From the NCBI GenBank assembly GCA_002706765.1, contig PAJV01000049.1, positions 62,001-126,000 of the forward strand: a stretch of DNA of 64,000 nucleotides. Reading direction: 5' to 3'. Below the pieces are notes generated by a model, which searched no databases, had not been told where the DNA came from, and saw nothing but the letters and a program-made list of their open reading frames with translations. Shown piece after piece: positions 15,837 through 24,319 of this stretch. Position 1 is the stretch's first letter. Each line of letters opens with the position of its first letter. Both the position numbers and the translations under genes were made by a program. The DNA is from Gimesia sp. Lineage in GTDB: Bacteria; Planctomycetota; Planctomycetia; Planctomycetales; Planctomycetaceae.

Positions 15837-18251
15837 TTATACTAAGCGAAAACGTTTTCTTAACAGCCATTCTGCTGAGATCAGCAAAGTAAACAGAATC
15901 AGGAACTCCCAGCGATTCCAGAGCGGAATCGGCTCTTCGTTTTCCAGCGGAACCGGGTGTCCTGCCGGTATGGCCTGGGGAAGTTGTGCAGCAGCATAGA
16001 TGGGAAAGTATTTTCCACGCGATTCCCGGGCTGTTTTTTGCATATCCATTCGATTCATATCCCGGTTGACCAGTTCCCGCTGTGAAATTTCGACGCGAAA
16101 ATCGACAGCGGGCGGTGTTCCCTGGAGAATGGGTTGAGAGACCCAGGTGTGATAGGCGCCTTCTGGAATATTCGAAATGCTGCCTTCGAATATTTCGGGA
16201 GATTTTTCCAGGGGCGTTAACGGCACGGGCCGCGAAGCTTCTCCCTGGCGTTCGAGCATGACGGTCACATTTTTGGAATCTGTGGGAATCAACTGCTCAT
16301 CGAGAAATTTGACACGAAACTGGACGGTATCGCCCTGTTGATACGTTTTGCGGTCCAGTGTCAATTCCACAGCCTGTTCCTGGTTCAGGAGTTTAGATCG
16401 GCTCAGGTAGCGGATTGTTTGAACCCAGAACCGCGAATAGTACAGGTCCCCCACCAGGTCACGCCATCTCCACAGGTCATCCGTGGCATTGAAGATGACT
16501 TTGCCTGCACCGACGCGCTGGGTAGCGATGATCGGAATTCTCTGACCGTTTTTTCCTTTTAGTGTGGGATGCACGGCGAACACGGAGGCGCCTGGTTTGA
16601 TATCGTCTGCTGCATAAAACCAGTAAAGCTCAGGCAGGTTATTCCAGATCGCCTGGCTCTCTTCAGCGTTGTCTGCAAACCGAAATATCGATGTACTGAA
16701 CTGACCTTCTGTGGTTAACTCTGGCTGAAAACCTTCGATCACCGGTTTGTATTCGGCAGGTTGCCTGTTTTGGGAAATCTCGACCGGCAGCAGTGCTTCG
16801 AGGTTGGTATTTGTGTAAGCGTGGGGGGAAAAACGAGGCCCGGCCACCATGATCAGCCCACCGCCTTTTTCTCGAACGAACTGGTCCAGATTCTCAAACA
16901 CTGCCTGGCTGAAGTAAGCCGGGTCGGCGTCGCCCAGGATGACGACATCATATTGGTACAGGTCTTCTTTTTTGACAGGAAAATAATCGAGAGCGGTGGC
17001 ATCTTCCGAAGAATATTCGAGATCTGATTCCTGCAGAATACTGCGAAGCTCGATCGTTTTATCACGTTCCAGCAGATGTTTGAGATAGCGGTATTCATAA
17101 CGGGGAACCGAATCGACCAGCAGGACCCGGATTTTCTGATCCAGTACGGAAATCTGTCCTGCCTGCTGATTATTTTTGAGATTGACTTCCCCCTTTACCG
17201 GTTCGACTTCAATCACATATTCGAGCAAGCCTGCTTTGGTGGGGGTGAAAGTCAGTTCGATTTTCTGATAATCTTTTTGTGTATTGATCGGGAACTGACG
17301 TGATGCCAGCGGGCTGCCCGTATTGGCTTCCCTGAGGCTGACTTTCATGTTTCCGGACTGAATGCCGAAAAACCTGACTTTGGCAGAGACTGTCACCGGA
17401 TCATTGATGAAGGCGACATCATCAACAAGCAGATCATACAGTTGCAGGTCTTTCACCGGTTGTTCGCTGCCGACACCGACGGGAAAGATGGGAACCAGCT
17501 TGGATTTTGCCAGTGCCCCTGCCCGTGACAGGAGATCAAGATCGCCGGTGCTGGAGATGCCATCGCTGAGCACAATGATGGCGGTCGGCGGGGTGCCCCG
17601 AAAGTCGTTGAGAACTTTTTGAACTGCATGAAACGGACGCGTTTCTTTCCCGGTTGGTTCCAGCTGTTTAAGGAGTTCCTGTGTACGCTGGTAATCCTGG
17701 AGATCAATCAGACCCTGTTCTCCCAGAGGCAGGCATTCCTCGGAAAAATGATAGAGCCTCAGTTTGTGTTTCTCCTGAAGTTCCAGCAGGAACCCGGATT
17801 CATTCTGCAGCAGGAGATCTTTTACCAATTCCAGCCGATTTTTTCCCTGACTTTCCTGCTGGAACGCTTTACTGATGCTGGTGGAGGCTGATGCGGCATA
17901 ATCGTCTTCGAGTCCCATGCTCGCAGAATCATCAATCAGAACGGCAACGAAGGGCAGGCCGGTTCGATGAATGGTTAGAGTGAACCGGGTCAGAAACAGA
18001 AGAATGATCGCAAACAGTGTCAGGCGAATGCCGATCAGCACGAGACGCTTTTTTAAATTCAGGTGTGCCGTGTCTTTCAGATAAGCATAGATCAGCAGAA
18101 ACACAATCCCACTGCCCAATAGAAGCACGGACCAGTCCGGTAACCAGGCTGGCCACGGAGAATTCCACTGAAAATTCCAGGCAGAACCCTGGCCCGGTCC
18201 CGCGGCGGGGATCTCGAAATAGGATTCCAGAAGTTGTTTCAGCTTATCCAT
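15837..18251 (-). CDS. VWA-domain membrane protein with glutamine-amidotransferase-like domain
   Basis: 804 residues. Two N-terminal membrane helices (about 40-57 and 70-92) are followed by a von Willebrand A domain (about 100-290) with an intact MIDAS start, DDSAS at 107-111. Then come an Ig-like segment, a domain with a class I glutamine-amidotransferase-like fold (about 390-640, VILGDADPAYFS and GGGLIMVAGPRFS), further beta-rich sequence, and a last membrane helix at about 785-800. Proteins of this design usually accompany MoxR ATPase/DUF58/BatA genes; no such gene is inside the window. The gene is first in the operon with the 1247-aa and 234-aa proteins. The amidotransferase domain seems to lack a catalytic Cys, so it is probably structural. 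Confidence 0.8.
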   Translation of the reverse strand: MDKLKQLLESYFEIPAAGPGQGSAWNFQWNSPWPAWLPDWSVLLLGSGIVFLLIYAYLKDTAHLNLKKRLVLIGIRLTLFAIILLFLTRFTLTIHRTGLPFVAVLIDDSASMGLEDDYAASASTSISKAFQQESQGKNRLELVKDLLLQNESGFLLELQEKHKLRLYHFSEECLPLGEQGLIDLQDYQRTQELLKQLEPTGKETRPFHAVQKVLNDFRGTPPTAIIVLSDGISSTGDLDLLSRAGALAKSKLVPIFPVGVGSEQPVKDLQLYDLLVDDVAFINDPVTVSAKVRFFGIQSGNMKVSLREANTGSPLASRQFPINTQKDYQKIELTFTPTKAGLLEYVIEVEPVKGEVNLKNNQQAGQISVLDQKIRVLLVDSVPRYEYRYLKHLLERDKTIELRSILQESDLEYSSEDATALDYFPVKKEDLYQYDVVILGDADPAYFSQAVFENLDQFVREKGGGLIMVAGPRFSPHAYTNTNLEALLPVEISQNRQPAEYKPVIEGFQPELTTEGQFSTSIFRFADNAEESQAIWNNLPELYWFYAADDIKPGASVFAVHPTLKGKNGQRIPIIATQRVGAGKVIFNATDDLWRWRDLVGDLYYSRFWVQTIRYLSRSKLLNQEQAVELTLDRKTYQQGDTVQFRVKFLDEQLIPTDSKNVTVMLERQGEASRPVPLTPLEKSPEIFEGSISNIPEGAYHTWVSQPILQGTPPAVDFRVEISQRELVNRDMNRMDMQKTARESRGKYFPIYAAAQLPQAIPAGHPVPLENEEPIPLWNRWEFLILFTLLISAEWLLRKRFRLV

Positions 18252-18323
18252 GATTGGTGCAAATGTATCGTGATATGAAAGCGGAAACTTCTGAATCGAA
18301 GAGACCGGCTGCGAATCGACTGC

Positions 18324-18785
18324 TTATATTGTATTCAGATCATCCAGCAATTGTTGCTTTTCATCACCTTTCAAATCTGATTCTGCGATTTTTTTAGCCT
18401 GTTCTACGTAAGTTGACACTTCTTCTGATTTATTGGAGATCGATGCAGCACGGGCCAGCGCTTCATAAGCATAGGCGAGGCAGAACGGACTTAAATGTTT
18501 ATCTTGCGTGATTTTAAGGCAGAGCATCGCAAAGCTGAATGCATTGCTGGGTTGATTTGTCACAGCATACACACGGGACAACAGCCAGTAGGCAATCGAA
18601 ATATTTTCGTCCGTGTGTCCTTCAAACTGCATCCAGTGCCATAAGGAGGCATGGCAGGTGGAGATCATCTCCAGGTTTTCTGTTGCGGCACGGTCCTGCT
18701 TTTCCAGAAACTCCCATGTCTTGTTGAAACTGTCAGCGGCAAAGTATCGATGGGCCGTCTGTATATCAAAATCGGGTGTCTGCAT
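18324..18785 (-). CDS. Small helical protein, unknown function
   Basis: 153 residues, cytoplasmic by appearance (no signal peptide). The sequence is predicted all-helical with TPR-like spacing: AHRYFAADSFNKTWEFLEKQ, then AYWLLSRVYAVTNQPSNAFS and AYAYEALARAASISNKSEEV. AGGAAAG lies before the ATG at a normal distance, which supports the start. It is 72 bases upstream of the VWA gene and on the same strand, so it could share its transcript, but this is not certain. I do not recognise a family with confidence; some planctomycete and other bacterial proteins with this helical repeat have no assigned role. Confidence 0.75.
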   Translation of the reverse strand: MQTPDFDIQTAHRYFAADSFNKTWEFLEKQDRAATENLEMISTCHASLWHWMQFEGHTDENISIAYWLLSRVYAVTNQPSNAFSFAMLCLKITQDKHLSPFCLAYAYEALARAASISNKSEEVSTYVEQAKKIAESDLKGDEKQQLLDDLNTI

Positions 18786-19211
18786 ACGGACTTTCCTGGC
18801 AAAAGGTTTCTGTCGATTTATGTTTGAGGCGGAATGCGGCCTGAAAACTGATCTTCAGACAGATTCCATTTCGAGGCATAATGCATTGTATCGCAGCTGG
18901 AGAAGAATTATAAGAACTTACGAAAATTGGCAAGATATCAATGAATCAGGGGCTCTTCGGGCAAATATCTGATTGTTGTTTCCTATCTTATCAATATTCA
19001 CCAGCCGACCGGCTTGATGCAACAGGATCTTGCTATTCGATAATGTTTATCCAGTCGAAACAATAGTCACAACCAATGGATTCAGAACGCACTGATTTCC
19101 GATAGTTAGAGACGTAGGATTTCGGACCGATCCAGCCGAAGCCTGCCACTTGTCTGGGAAAAACCCTGCGAGATTGATCATCGGGAACTTCAGATAAACA
19201 TTAAGGCGATT
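18786..19211. other. Intergenic region upstream of murC, 426 bp
   Basis: Divergent spacer between the small helical protein and murC. It should contain the mur promoter. I saw no clear promoter pair, hairpin or RNA gene; AAGGCG lies six bases before the murC ATG. Confidence 0.4.
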
Positions 19212-20672
19212 ATGATCCTGTCAAAAGAGAACATGCATCAGCAAAGTCAGTCAACAGACGGACTGCGTCTGGAACCCTCTGCATTGCCAGCTTCGGCACA
19301 TCTGGTGGGCATTTGCGGTTCCGGAATGAAGGCCCTGGCGGAATATCTGGCAAGCGCCGGTTGTCGAGTCACAGGATCTGATTTAAGCCCCTCTCTGGCT
19401 GCAGATCCTGCGCTGCGCGCAGGGGGATACCGCGTGCATCAGGGACATGATATGCGGTTTGTACCCGAGGGGACGAGTGTACTCGTTTATAGTCCTGCCA
19501 TCGGCCTGGCGAATCCGGAACGACGTTTTGCACAACGCATGGGAATTCCCCAGTTTTCCTATGCACAGATGCTGGGACATCTGATGCGCCAGAAGCAGGG
19601 TGTCTGTATCGCCGGAACGCATGGGAAAAGCACGACGACCGCGTTAACGGCATACGTCCTGCAAAATGCCGGTGTTTCCCCCTCAGCGGTCATTGGTGCC
19701 GAACTCTGCAGCCAGAATCTGAATGGCTGGGCAGGGGATGGTTCGTTGTTTGTTGCGGAGAGCTGTGAATATCAGCGTAGTTTTCTGAATTTATTCCCGT
19801 ATTTTGCAGCGATCACAAATATCGAACCCGACCATTTTGATTATTTCAAAAATCAGGATGATATGACGACTGCCTACGCAGAATTCGTCTCTCGTATTCC
19901 CAGGGGTGGTTCGCTGGTATTACCTTCGACCTGTATGGGGTTCCAGAAACTGAGGGAAGCCTGTAAAGCAAAAATTTCTACTTTTTCACTGGAGCGGGGG
20001 GCTGACTGGTGGGCCACCGACATTAAGTCGACGGCGTTCGGTTTACGATTCCGACTGTTCCACCAGGGCGAGTACTTTTCCGAAATATCTCTTCAGAAAA
20101 CGGGAAAACACAACGTTTCCAATGCAATGGTGGCTGCCATTCTCTGTCATTCCGCCGGCATCGATGTCGAACAGATTCGGGAGGGGATTTATGAATTCCC
20201 CGGGATTCGCCGGCGCTATGAGCGGATGGGCTCGTACAAGGGAATGACGCTGTTTGATGATTATGCCCACCATCCGACTGCGATTCAGGCCACTTTGAAG
20301 ATGTTAAGACAGGAATATCCGGACCGCCGGATCTGGTGTCTGTATGAACCGCATCAGGTTTCGCGCACACAGGCCTTGATGGATTATTATGCCCGCAGTT
20401 TTCAGCTGGCGGACCGTGTTCTGATTGCCCCCGTGTATGCAGCCCGGGAAAAGCTCGATGCAGAGCCTGTAGAAACGTCCAAAGAGCTGGTTCGGCGAAT
20501 TCTTCTGCATAATGCTGCGGTCAGTTTCAGCAGTTCCCTTGACCAGATGCTCTCAACTTTAGAGACTGAGGCTCAATCTGGTGATATTATCATTACTATG
20601 GGAGCGGGCGAAATAAATCGGATCCATCATGAGCTCAATCGAAGACTTCAAAGAGATTCTCAAACCATCTGA
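19212..20672 (+). CDS. murC: UDP-N-acetylmuramate-L-alanine ligase
   Basis: 486 residues, Mur ligase of three domains. The N-terminal Rossmann domain begins HLVGICGSGMKALAEYL; the central ATPase domain has the P-loop GTHGKSTTT at about 135-143 and TNIEPDHFDYF; the C-terminal domain has LFDDYAHHPTAIQATL. MurC adds L-Ala to UDP-MurNAc in the cytoplasm, the first step of building the peptide stem of peptidoglycan. The GICGSGM start is a little like Mpl (the recycling ligase), but the overlapping murB downstream favours MurC. It ends 44 bases inside murB, so the two are translationally linked. Its presence supports a peptidoglycan wall in this planctomycete. Confidence 0.88.
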   Translation: MILSKENMHQQSQSTDGLRLEPSALPASAHLVGICGSGMKALAEYLASAGCRVTGSDLSPSLAADPALRAGGYRVHQGHDMRFVPEGTSVLVYSPAIGLANPERRFAQRMGIPQFSYAQMLGHLMRQKQGVCIAGTHGKSTTTALTAYVLQNAGVSPSAVIGAELCSQNLNGWAGDGSLFVAESCEYQRSFLNLFPYFAAITNIEPDHFDYFKNQDDMTTAYAEFVSRIPRGGSLVLPSTCMGFQKLREACKAKISTFSLERGADWWATDIKSTAFGLRFRLFHQGEYFSEISLQKTGKHNVSNAMVAAILCHSAGIDVEQIREGIYEFPGIRRRYERMGSYKGMTLFDDYAHHPTAIQATLKMLRQEYPDRRIWCLYEPHQVSRTQALMDYYARSFQLADRVLIAPVYAAREKLDAEPVETSKELVRRILLHNAAVSFSSSLDQMLSTLETEAQSGDIIITMGAGEINRIHHELNRRLQRDSQTI

Positions 20673-21507
20673 ACCACTGGCCAAGTATTCCTATTTCAAA
20701 ATAGGGGGACCAGCCCAGTTTCTTCTGGAACCGCGGAATGCAGATGAACTGCAGGCTGTGGTCCAATGCTGTGTAGAGAATGAAATTCCGGTACGCGTTT
20801 TTGGCGGTGCCTCCAATATTCTGATTAAAGATTCCGGCGTACAGGGTGCCGTCATCCGCATCCATGCCGGTGATTTTTCTAAAATCAGCATCGAAGGCAC
20901 GACGGTCACAGCCGGAGCAGGTGCCTTACTCTCAAACCTGGTCTCAGAAACAGTCAAAGCGGGCCTGGCGGGCCTGGAGTCACTGGTAGGAATTCCGGGA
21001 ACTGTGGGCGGTGCGTTACACGGCAATGCCGGGGGCCATAATGGTGATACAGGTCAGTATGCCACTTCCGTCACGGTTCTCACCGCGCGAGGTGAAAAGT
21101 TTGTGCGGACGGCCGACGAACTGAGTTTCAGCTATCGTGAGAGCAGTATCAATGAACTGGCGATTATCGAAGCAGTATTTGAACTGACCGCAGATGATTC
21201 CGAAGAAGTCACAAACCGCATGAAGAAGAACTGGATCATGAAAAAGGCGAATCAGCCTTTAACTCACCAGTCAGCCGGTTGCATCTTCAAGAATCCGCGG
21301 GGCATGCACGCTGGCGCATTGATTGAACAGGCTGGCTTGAAAGGCACCCGGATTGGCGGCGCAGAAATCAGTGATCGGCATGCGAACTTCATCATTAACG
21401 ATGAAAACGCGACCACTGAAAACGTACTCGACCTGATCAACCTGGCACAGAATACCGTCGCAGAAAAGTTTGGTGTGGATCTCGAACTGGAGATTGAACT
21501 CTGGTAA
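20629..21507 (+). CDS. murB: UDP-N-acetylenolpyruvoylglucosamine reductase
   Basis: 292 residues, FAD-dependent reductase making UDP-MurNAc from the enolpyruvyl sugar. The FAD motifs are clear: RVFGGASNILIKDSG and GLESLVGIPGTVGGALHGNAG. SFSYRESS lies in the middle. The catalytic loop reads SAGCIFKNP, with Cys218 at the place of the usual proton-donor Ser. The length fits a type II (short) MurB. The only good start is the ATG at 20629, inside murC, because the conserved sequence EPLAKYSYFKIGGPA follows at once; this gives an unusual 44-base overlap. MurB supplies the substrate MurC uses, so the order murC-murB is functionally sensible. Confidence 0.95.
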   Translation: MSSIEDFKEILKPSEPLAKYSYFKIGGPAQFLLEPRNADELQAVVQCCVENEIPVRVFGGASNILIKDSGVQGAVIRIHAGDFSKISIEGTTVTAGAGALLSNLVSETVKAGLAGLESLVGIPGTVGGALHGNAGGHNGDTGQYATSVTVLTARGEKFVRTADELSFSYRESSINELAIIEAVFELTADDSEEVTNRMKKNWIMKKANQPLTHQSAGCIFKNPRGMHAGALIEQAGLKGTRIGGAEISDRHANFIINDENATTENVLDLINLAQNTVAEKFGVDLELEIELW

Positions 21508-21565
21508 ATCCGGAATTCAGATCATCTGCCTCAATTCAGTCTCCTGCGAAACGACAGCGAAACGG

Positions 21566-22843
21566 CTACTTGCCGCCGATACAGTAGAGATGCTGAAACG
21601 TTCTGATGAAGACCTGTCCGTCAGAGAACGCCGGCGTGGAATTACTCTGTTCTTTCAGTGGGTTTTCAGCGACTTTTTCCAATCCTGCCGGACTGGGTTT
21701 CAACACGTGAGTCGTTCCATTCTGGTCGGTGACATACAGTCGATCAGCGGCTAAGACAATGGAACCCCAGCAGGCGGCACCCCCCGATCGCTCCTGCCAG
21801 ACGATTTCTCCGGTAGCAGGATTCAGGCATTGAAACAGATTGGGTCCGGCATTGGCCATGAAGAGATGGTCGTTGGTAAAGACGCCGGTGGAAATCCGCT
21901 GCGGATTTGGTTCTTTCTGCCACAATCGCTGAGAGTCGGTAATATTTCCGCTGCCCTGCATCCGGAAACCGATCGCGGGACCATTAAAACCGCCCATGGC
22001 CACACAAATCCCGTTTGCCAGCACGGGAGAGGTATAAGCGAGGTCCCCTTTCTTGCCGTGCAAACCTTCACAACTCCAGATGATCTTCCCGGACGCGGGG
22101 TCGTATGCATTCACGCGGAGTGACATGCTGCAGATGATAAGCGTCTGCCCGTTCACATTGGTAATCACGGGAGTACTCCAGGACCCCATATACTTTTTCT
22201 GATCATTGTACTGTCCATCGCCGACGACGGGCTCGTCTGTTTCCCAGAGCGTTTTCCCGCTTTCCAGATCGAGGGCAGTCATGAAAACCCGTTTGCCCGG
22301 GCCGCAGTGAAGAATGATCTTGCCAGCGTGCAGGACCGGCGACGCACCGTAGCCCCAGATGTGTTTGAATTCACCCAGGTTGCGATTCCAGAGTTCTTTC
22401 CCCTCAAAATCATAACAGTACAAACCGGCTGAAGAATGCCAGACGACCACCCGCTGGCCATCGGCGGCAGGAGTCGAACCACAATAGTTACTGGTCTTAT
22501 GGGTGGGCATGACTTTGTCATAGTTTACGGTGCGCACCCAGAGCTGCTTTCCGCTTGTTCTGTCGAAACAGTACAGGCTGCGTTTGCGTCCTTCGTTTTC
22601 AGCACAGGTGATGAAGACTTTGCCGTTCGAAACGATGGGGCTGCTGGTTCCCGGAGCAGGCAGGGGTGCTTTCCAGAGAATATTTTCCTGCGCACTCCAA
22701 GTGAGCGGGACTTCGGTTTCCTGAGAGATGCCATTTCCCAGCGGACCCCTAAAGGCGGGCCAGTCTTCCGCGCGCAGTTGCCCTGTGGAGAGGATGAGAC
22801 ACATCGAGAACACACAACAGAGAACATCGAATCGTTTAACCAT
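21566..22843 (-). CDS. Exported PQQ-like beta-propeller protein
   Basis: 425 residues. Signal peptide at 1-25 (LCCVFSMCLILSTGQLRA). The rest is a beta-propeller of the PQQ-enzyme/BamB-like kind with recurring blade ends such as YCFDRTSGKQLW, YCYDFEGKELWNRN, TALDLESGKTLWETD and NAYDPASGKIIWS. No catalytic residues of quinoprotein dehydrogenases were recognised, so a binding or scaffold role is more likely. It is the third gene of the operon with the PSCyt/DUF1549-DUF1553 and DUF1501 proteins: it starts 47 bases after the DUF1501 stop. The trio is exported and probably acts together at the cell surface or in the periplasm. Confidence 0.85.
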   Translation of the reverse strand: MVKRFDVLCCVFSMCLILSTGQLRAEDWPAFRGPLGNGISQETEVPLTWSAQENILWKAPLPAPGTSSPIVSNGKVFITCAENEGRKRSLYCFDRTSGKQLWVRTVNYDKVMPTHKTSNYCGSTPAADGQRVVVWHSSAGLYCYDFEGKELWNRNLGEFKHIWGYGASPVLHAGKIILHCGPGKRVFMTALDLESGKTLWETDEPVVGDGQYNDQKKYMGSWSTPVITNVNGQTLIICSMSLRVNAYDPASGKIIWSCEGLHGKKGDLAYTSPVLANGICVAMGGFNGPAIGFRMQGSGNITDSQRLWQKEPNPQRISTGVFTNDHLFMANAGPNLFQCLNPATGEIVWQERSGGAACWGSIVLAADRLYVTDQNGTTHVLKPSPAGLEKVAENPLKEQSNSTPAFSDGQVFIRTFQHLYCIGGK

Positions 22844-22890
22844 GTGAGCGCCTCATCAAAAAAAATGAAACCGAATTTGATAACAGTCAG

Positions 22891-24300
22891 CTAAGCAATG
22901 ACGTCGTGGATCACATGGCCATGCACGTCCGTCAGACGCATGTCGCGACCTCCAAAACGGAATGTGGATTTTGTATGTTTCAGCCCCAGCAGGTGCAGCA
23001 TGGTGGCATGAATGTCATGAATTTCCACTCGGTTTTCGACGACTTTGTAGCCCCAGTCATCAGTGGCGCCATAAGTCATGCCCCCCTTAATGCCACCGCC
23101 GGCCATCCACATGGTAAACCCGAACGGATTGTGATCCCGCCCGTTCGTACCCTGCGCGAAGGGGGTTCTGCCGAACTCGCCTCCCCAGATGACCAGGGTT
23201 GATTCCAGCAGTCCGCGCTGTTTCAGATCTTTCAGGAGGCCGGCAATGGGCTGATCGACAGCGCGGGCATTATTTTCATGATCCCGTTTCAGATTACTGT
23301 GCTGATCCCAGCGATCCCCTTTGACATTCGGGCATGTCAGCTCCACGAAGCGGACTCCGCGTTCGACCAGGCGGCGGGCCAGCAGGCATTCCGCACCATA
23401 AGTCCGCGTGGGCTCATACTCGGAATTGAATCCATACAGATCCAGAGTGGCTTTGCTTTCCTTGTTGAATGTCATCAGGTCGGGGATCGCCATCTGCATT
23501 TTATAAGCGAGTTCATAATTGGAAATCGCGGATTCTATTTCATCATGAACGCCGGTCTGCTGCTGTTTGAGCAGATCCAGTTGCTGCATCAGTTTGAGCT
23601 TCCGGACCTGAGTCTGGCTGGATTTTTCCTGGCGCTCCACATTGGCAATGCCACTGCCTCCCGGTTTGAAAACAGAACCTTGAAAGCTGGCAGGGAGAAA
23701 TCCGCTGTTAAAGCAGTCGAGCCCTCCGGGAGGAATCAGTCCGCCATTAATTACCACAAAACCGGGCAGGTCCTGGCACTCGCTGCCCAGTCCATAATTT
23801 ACCCAGGCACCCATACTGGGCCGTCCCTGCAGTCCGCTGCCTGTGTGCAGGAAGTAATTGGCAAACGTGTGCTCCGGGAACTGGGAGACAACAGAGCGAA
23901 TGATGGCCATGTCATCAATACAGGAACCGATCTGCGGAAAGAGATCGCTGACCGGGATGCCACTCTCGCCGTAAGGTTTAAACTTCCAGGGACTTTCCAG
24001 TACTTTTCCGACGTTATCAAACTGGGTGGCTTCGACTTTGAAAAAGTCGCCGGGACTTTTTCCATTAAACCTGGATAGCATGGGTTTCGGGTCGAAGGTG
24101 TCAACCTGCGAAGGCCCGCCATCCATGTACAGGAAAATCACATTTTTTGCCTTGGGGGGGAAATGTGTTTTTCCAGTCGATTCACTGGCGAAGCCGCGAT
24201 CCTGCAGCAGGGCCGTGAGCGCGGCTGCACCGAAACCGTTCGCGCACTGCCTGAGAATCTCTCTTCGCGTATACTGCTGTCGGAACTTTCCACAGTGCAT
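22891..24300 (-). CDS. DUF1501 family protein (sulfatase-like fold), Tat-exported
   Basis: 469 residues. The N-terminus TRREILRQCANGFGAAALT is a twin-arginine type signal. The body is the DUF1501 domain, related in fold to sulfatases and alkaline phosphatases: FLYMDGGPSQVDTFDPKP near the start and VIWGGEFGRTPFAQG then GRDHNPFG in the second half, which probably carry metal ligands. The gene starts 19 bases after the PSCyt/DUF1549-DUF1553 gene, a pairing found repeatedly in planctomycetes. The real substrate of the family has not been settled; degradation of complex polymers is the usual guess. Confidence 0.9.
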   Translation of the reverse strand: MHCGKFRQQYTRREILRQCANGFGAAALTALLQDRGFASESTGKTHFPPKAKNVIFLYMDGGPSQVDTFDPKPMLSRFNGKSPGDFFKVEATQFDNVGKVLESPWKFKPYGESGIPVSDLFPQIGSCIDDMAIIRSVVSQFPEHTFANYFLHTGSGLQGRPSMGAWVNYGLGSECQDLPGFVVINGGLIPPGGLDCFNSGFLPASFQGSVFKPGGSGIANVERQEKSSQTQVRKLKLMQQLDLLKQQQTGVHDEIESAISNYELAYKMQMAIPDLMTFNKESKATLDLYGFNSEYEPTRTYGAECLLARRLVERGVRFVELTCPNVKGDRWDQHSNLKRDHENNARAVDQPIAGLLKDLKQRGLLESTLVIWGGEFGRTPFAQGTNGRDHNPFGFTMWMAGGGIKGGMTYGATDDWGYKVVENRVEIHDIHATMLHLLGLKHTKSTFRFGGRDMRLTDVHGHVIHDVIA

Positions 24301-24319
24301 GCTGGCGGCTTTCTGAATC

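Noticed and set aside
23278-24078. A 266-codon plus-strand frame antisense to the DUF1501 gene
   Set aside because: The minus strand codes a clear DUF1501 protein here; the plus-strand product is without motifs.
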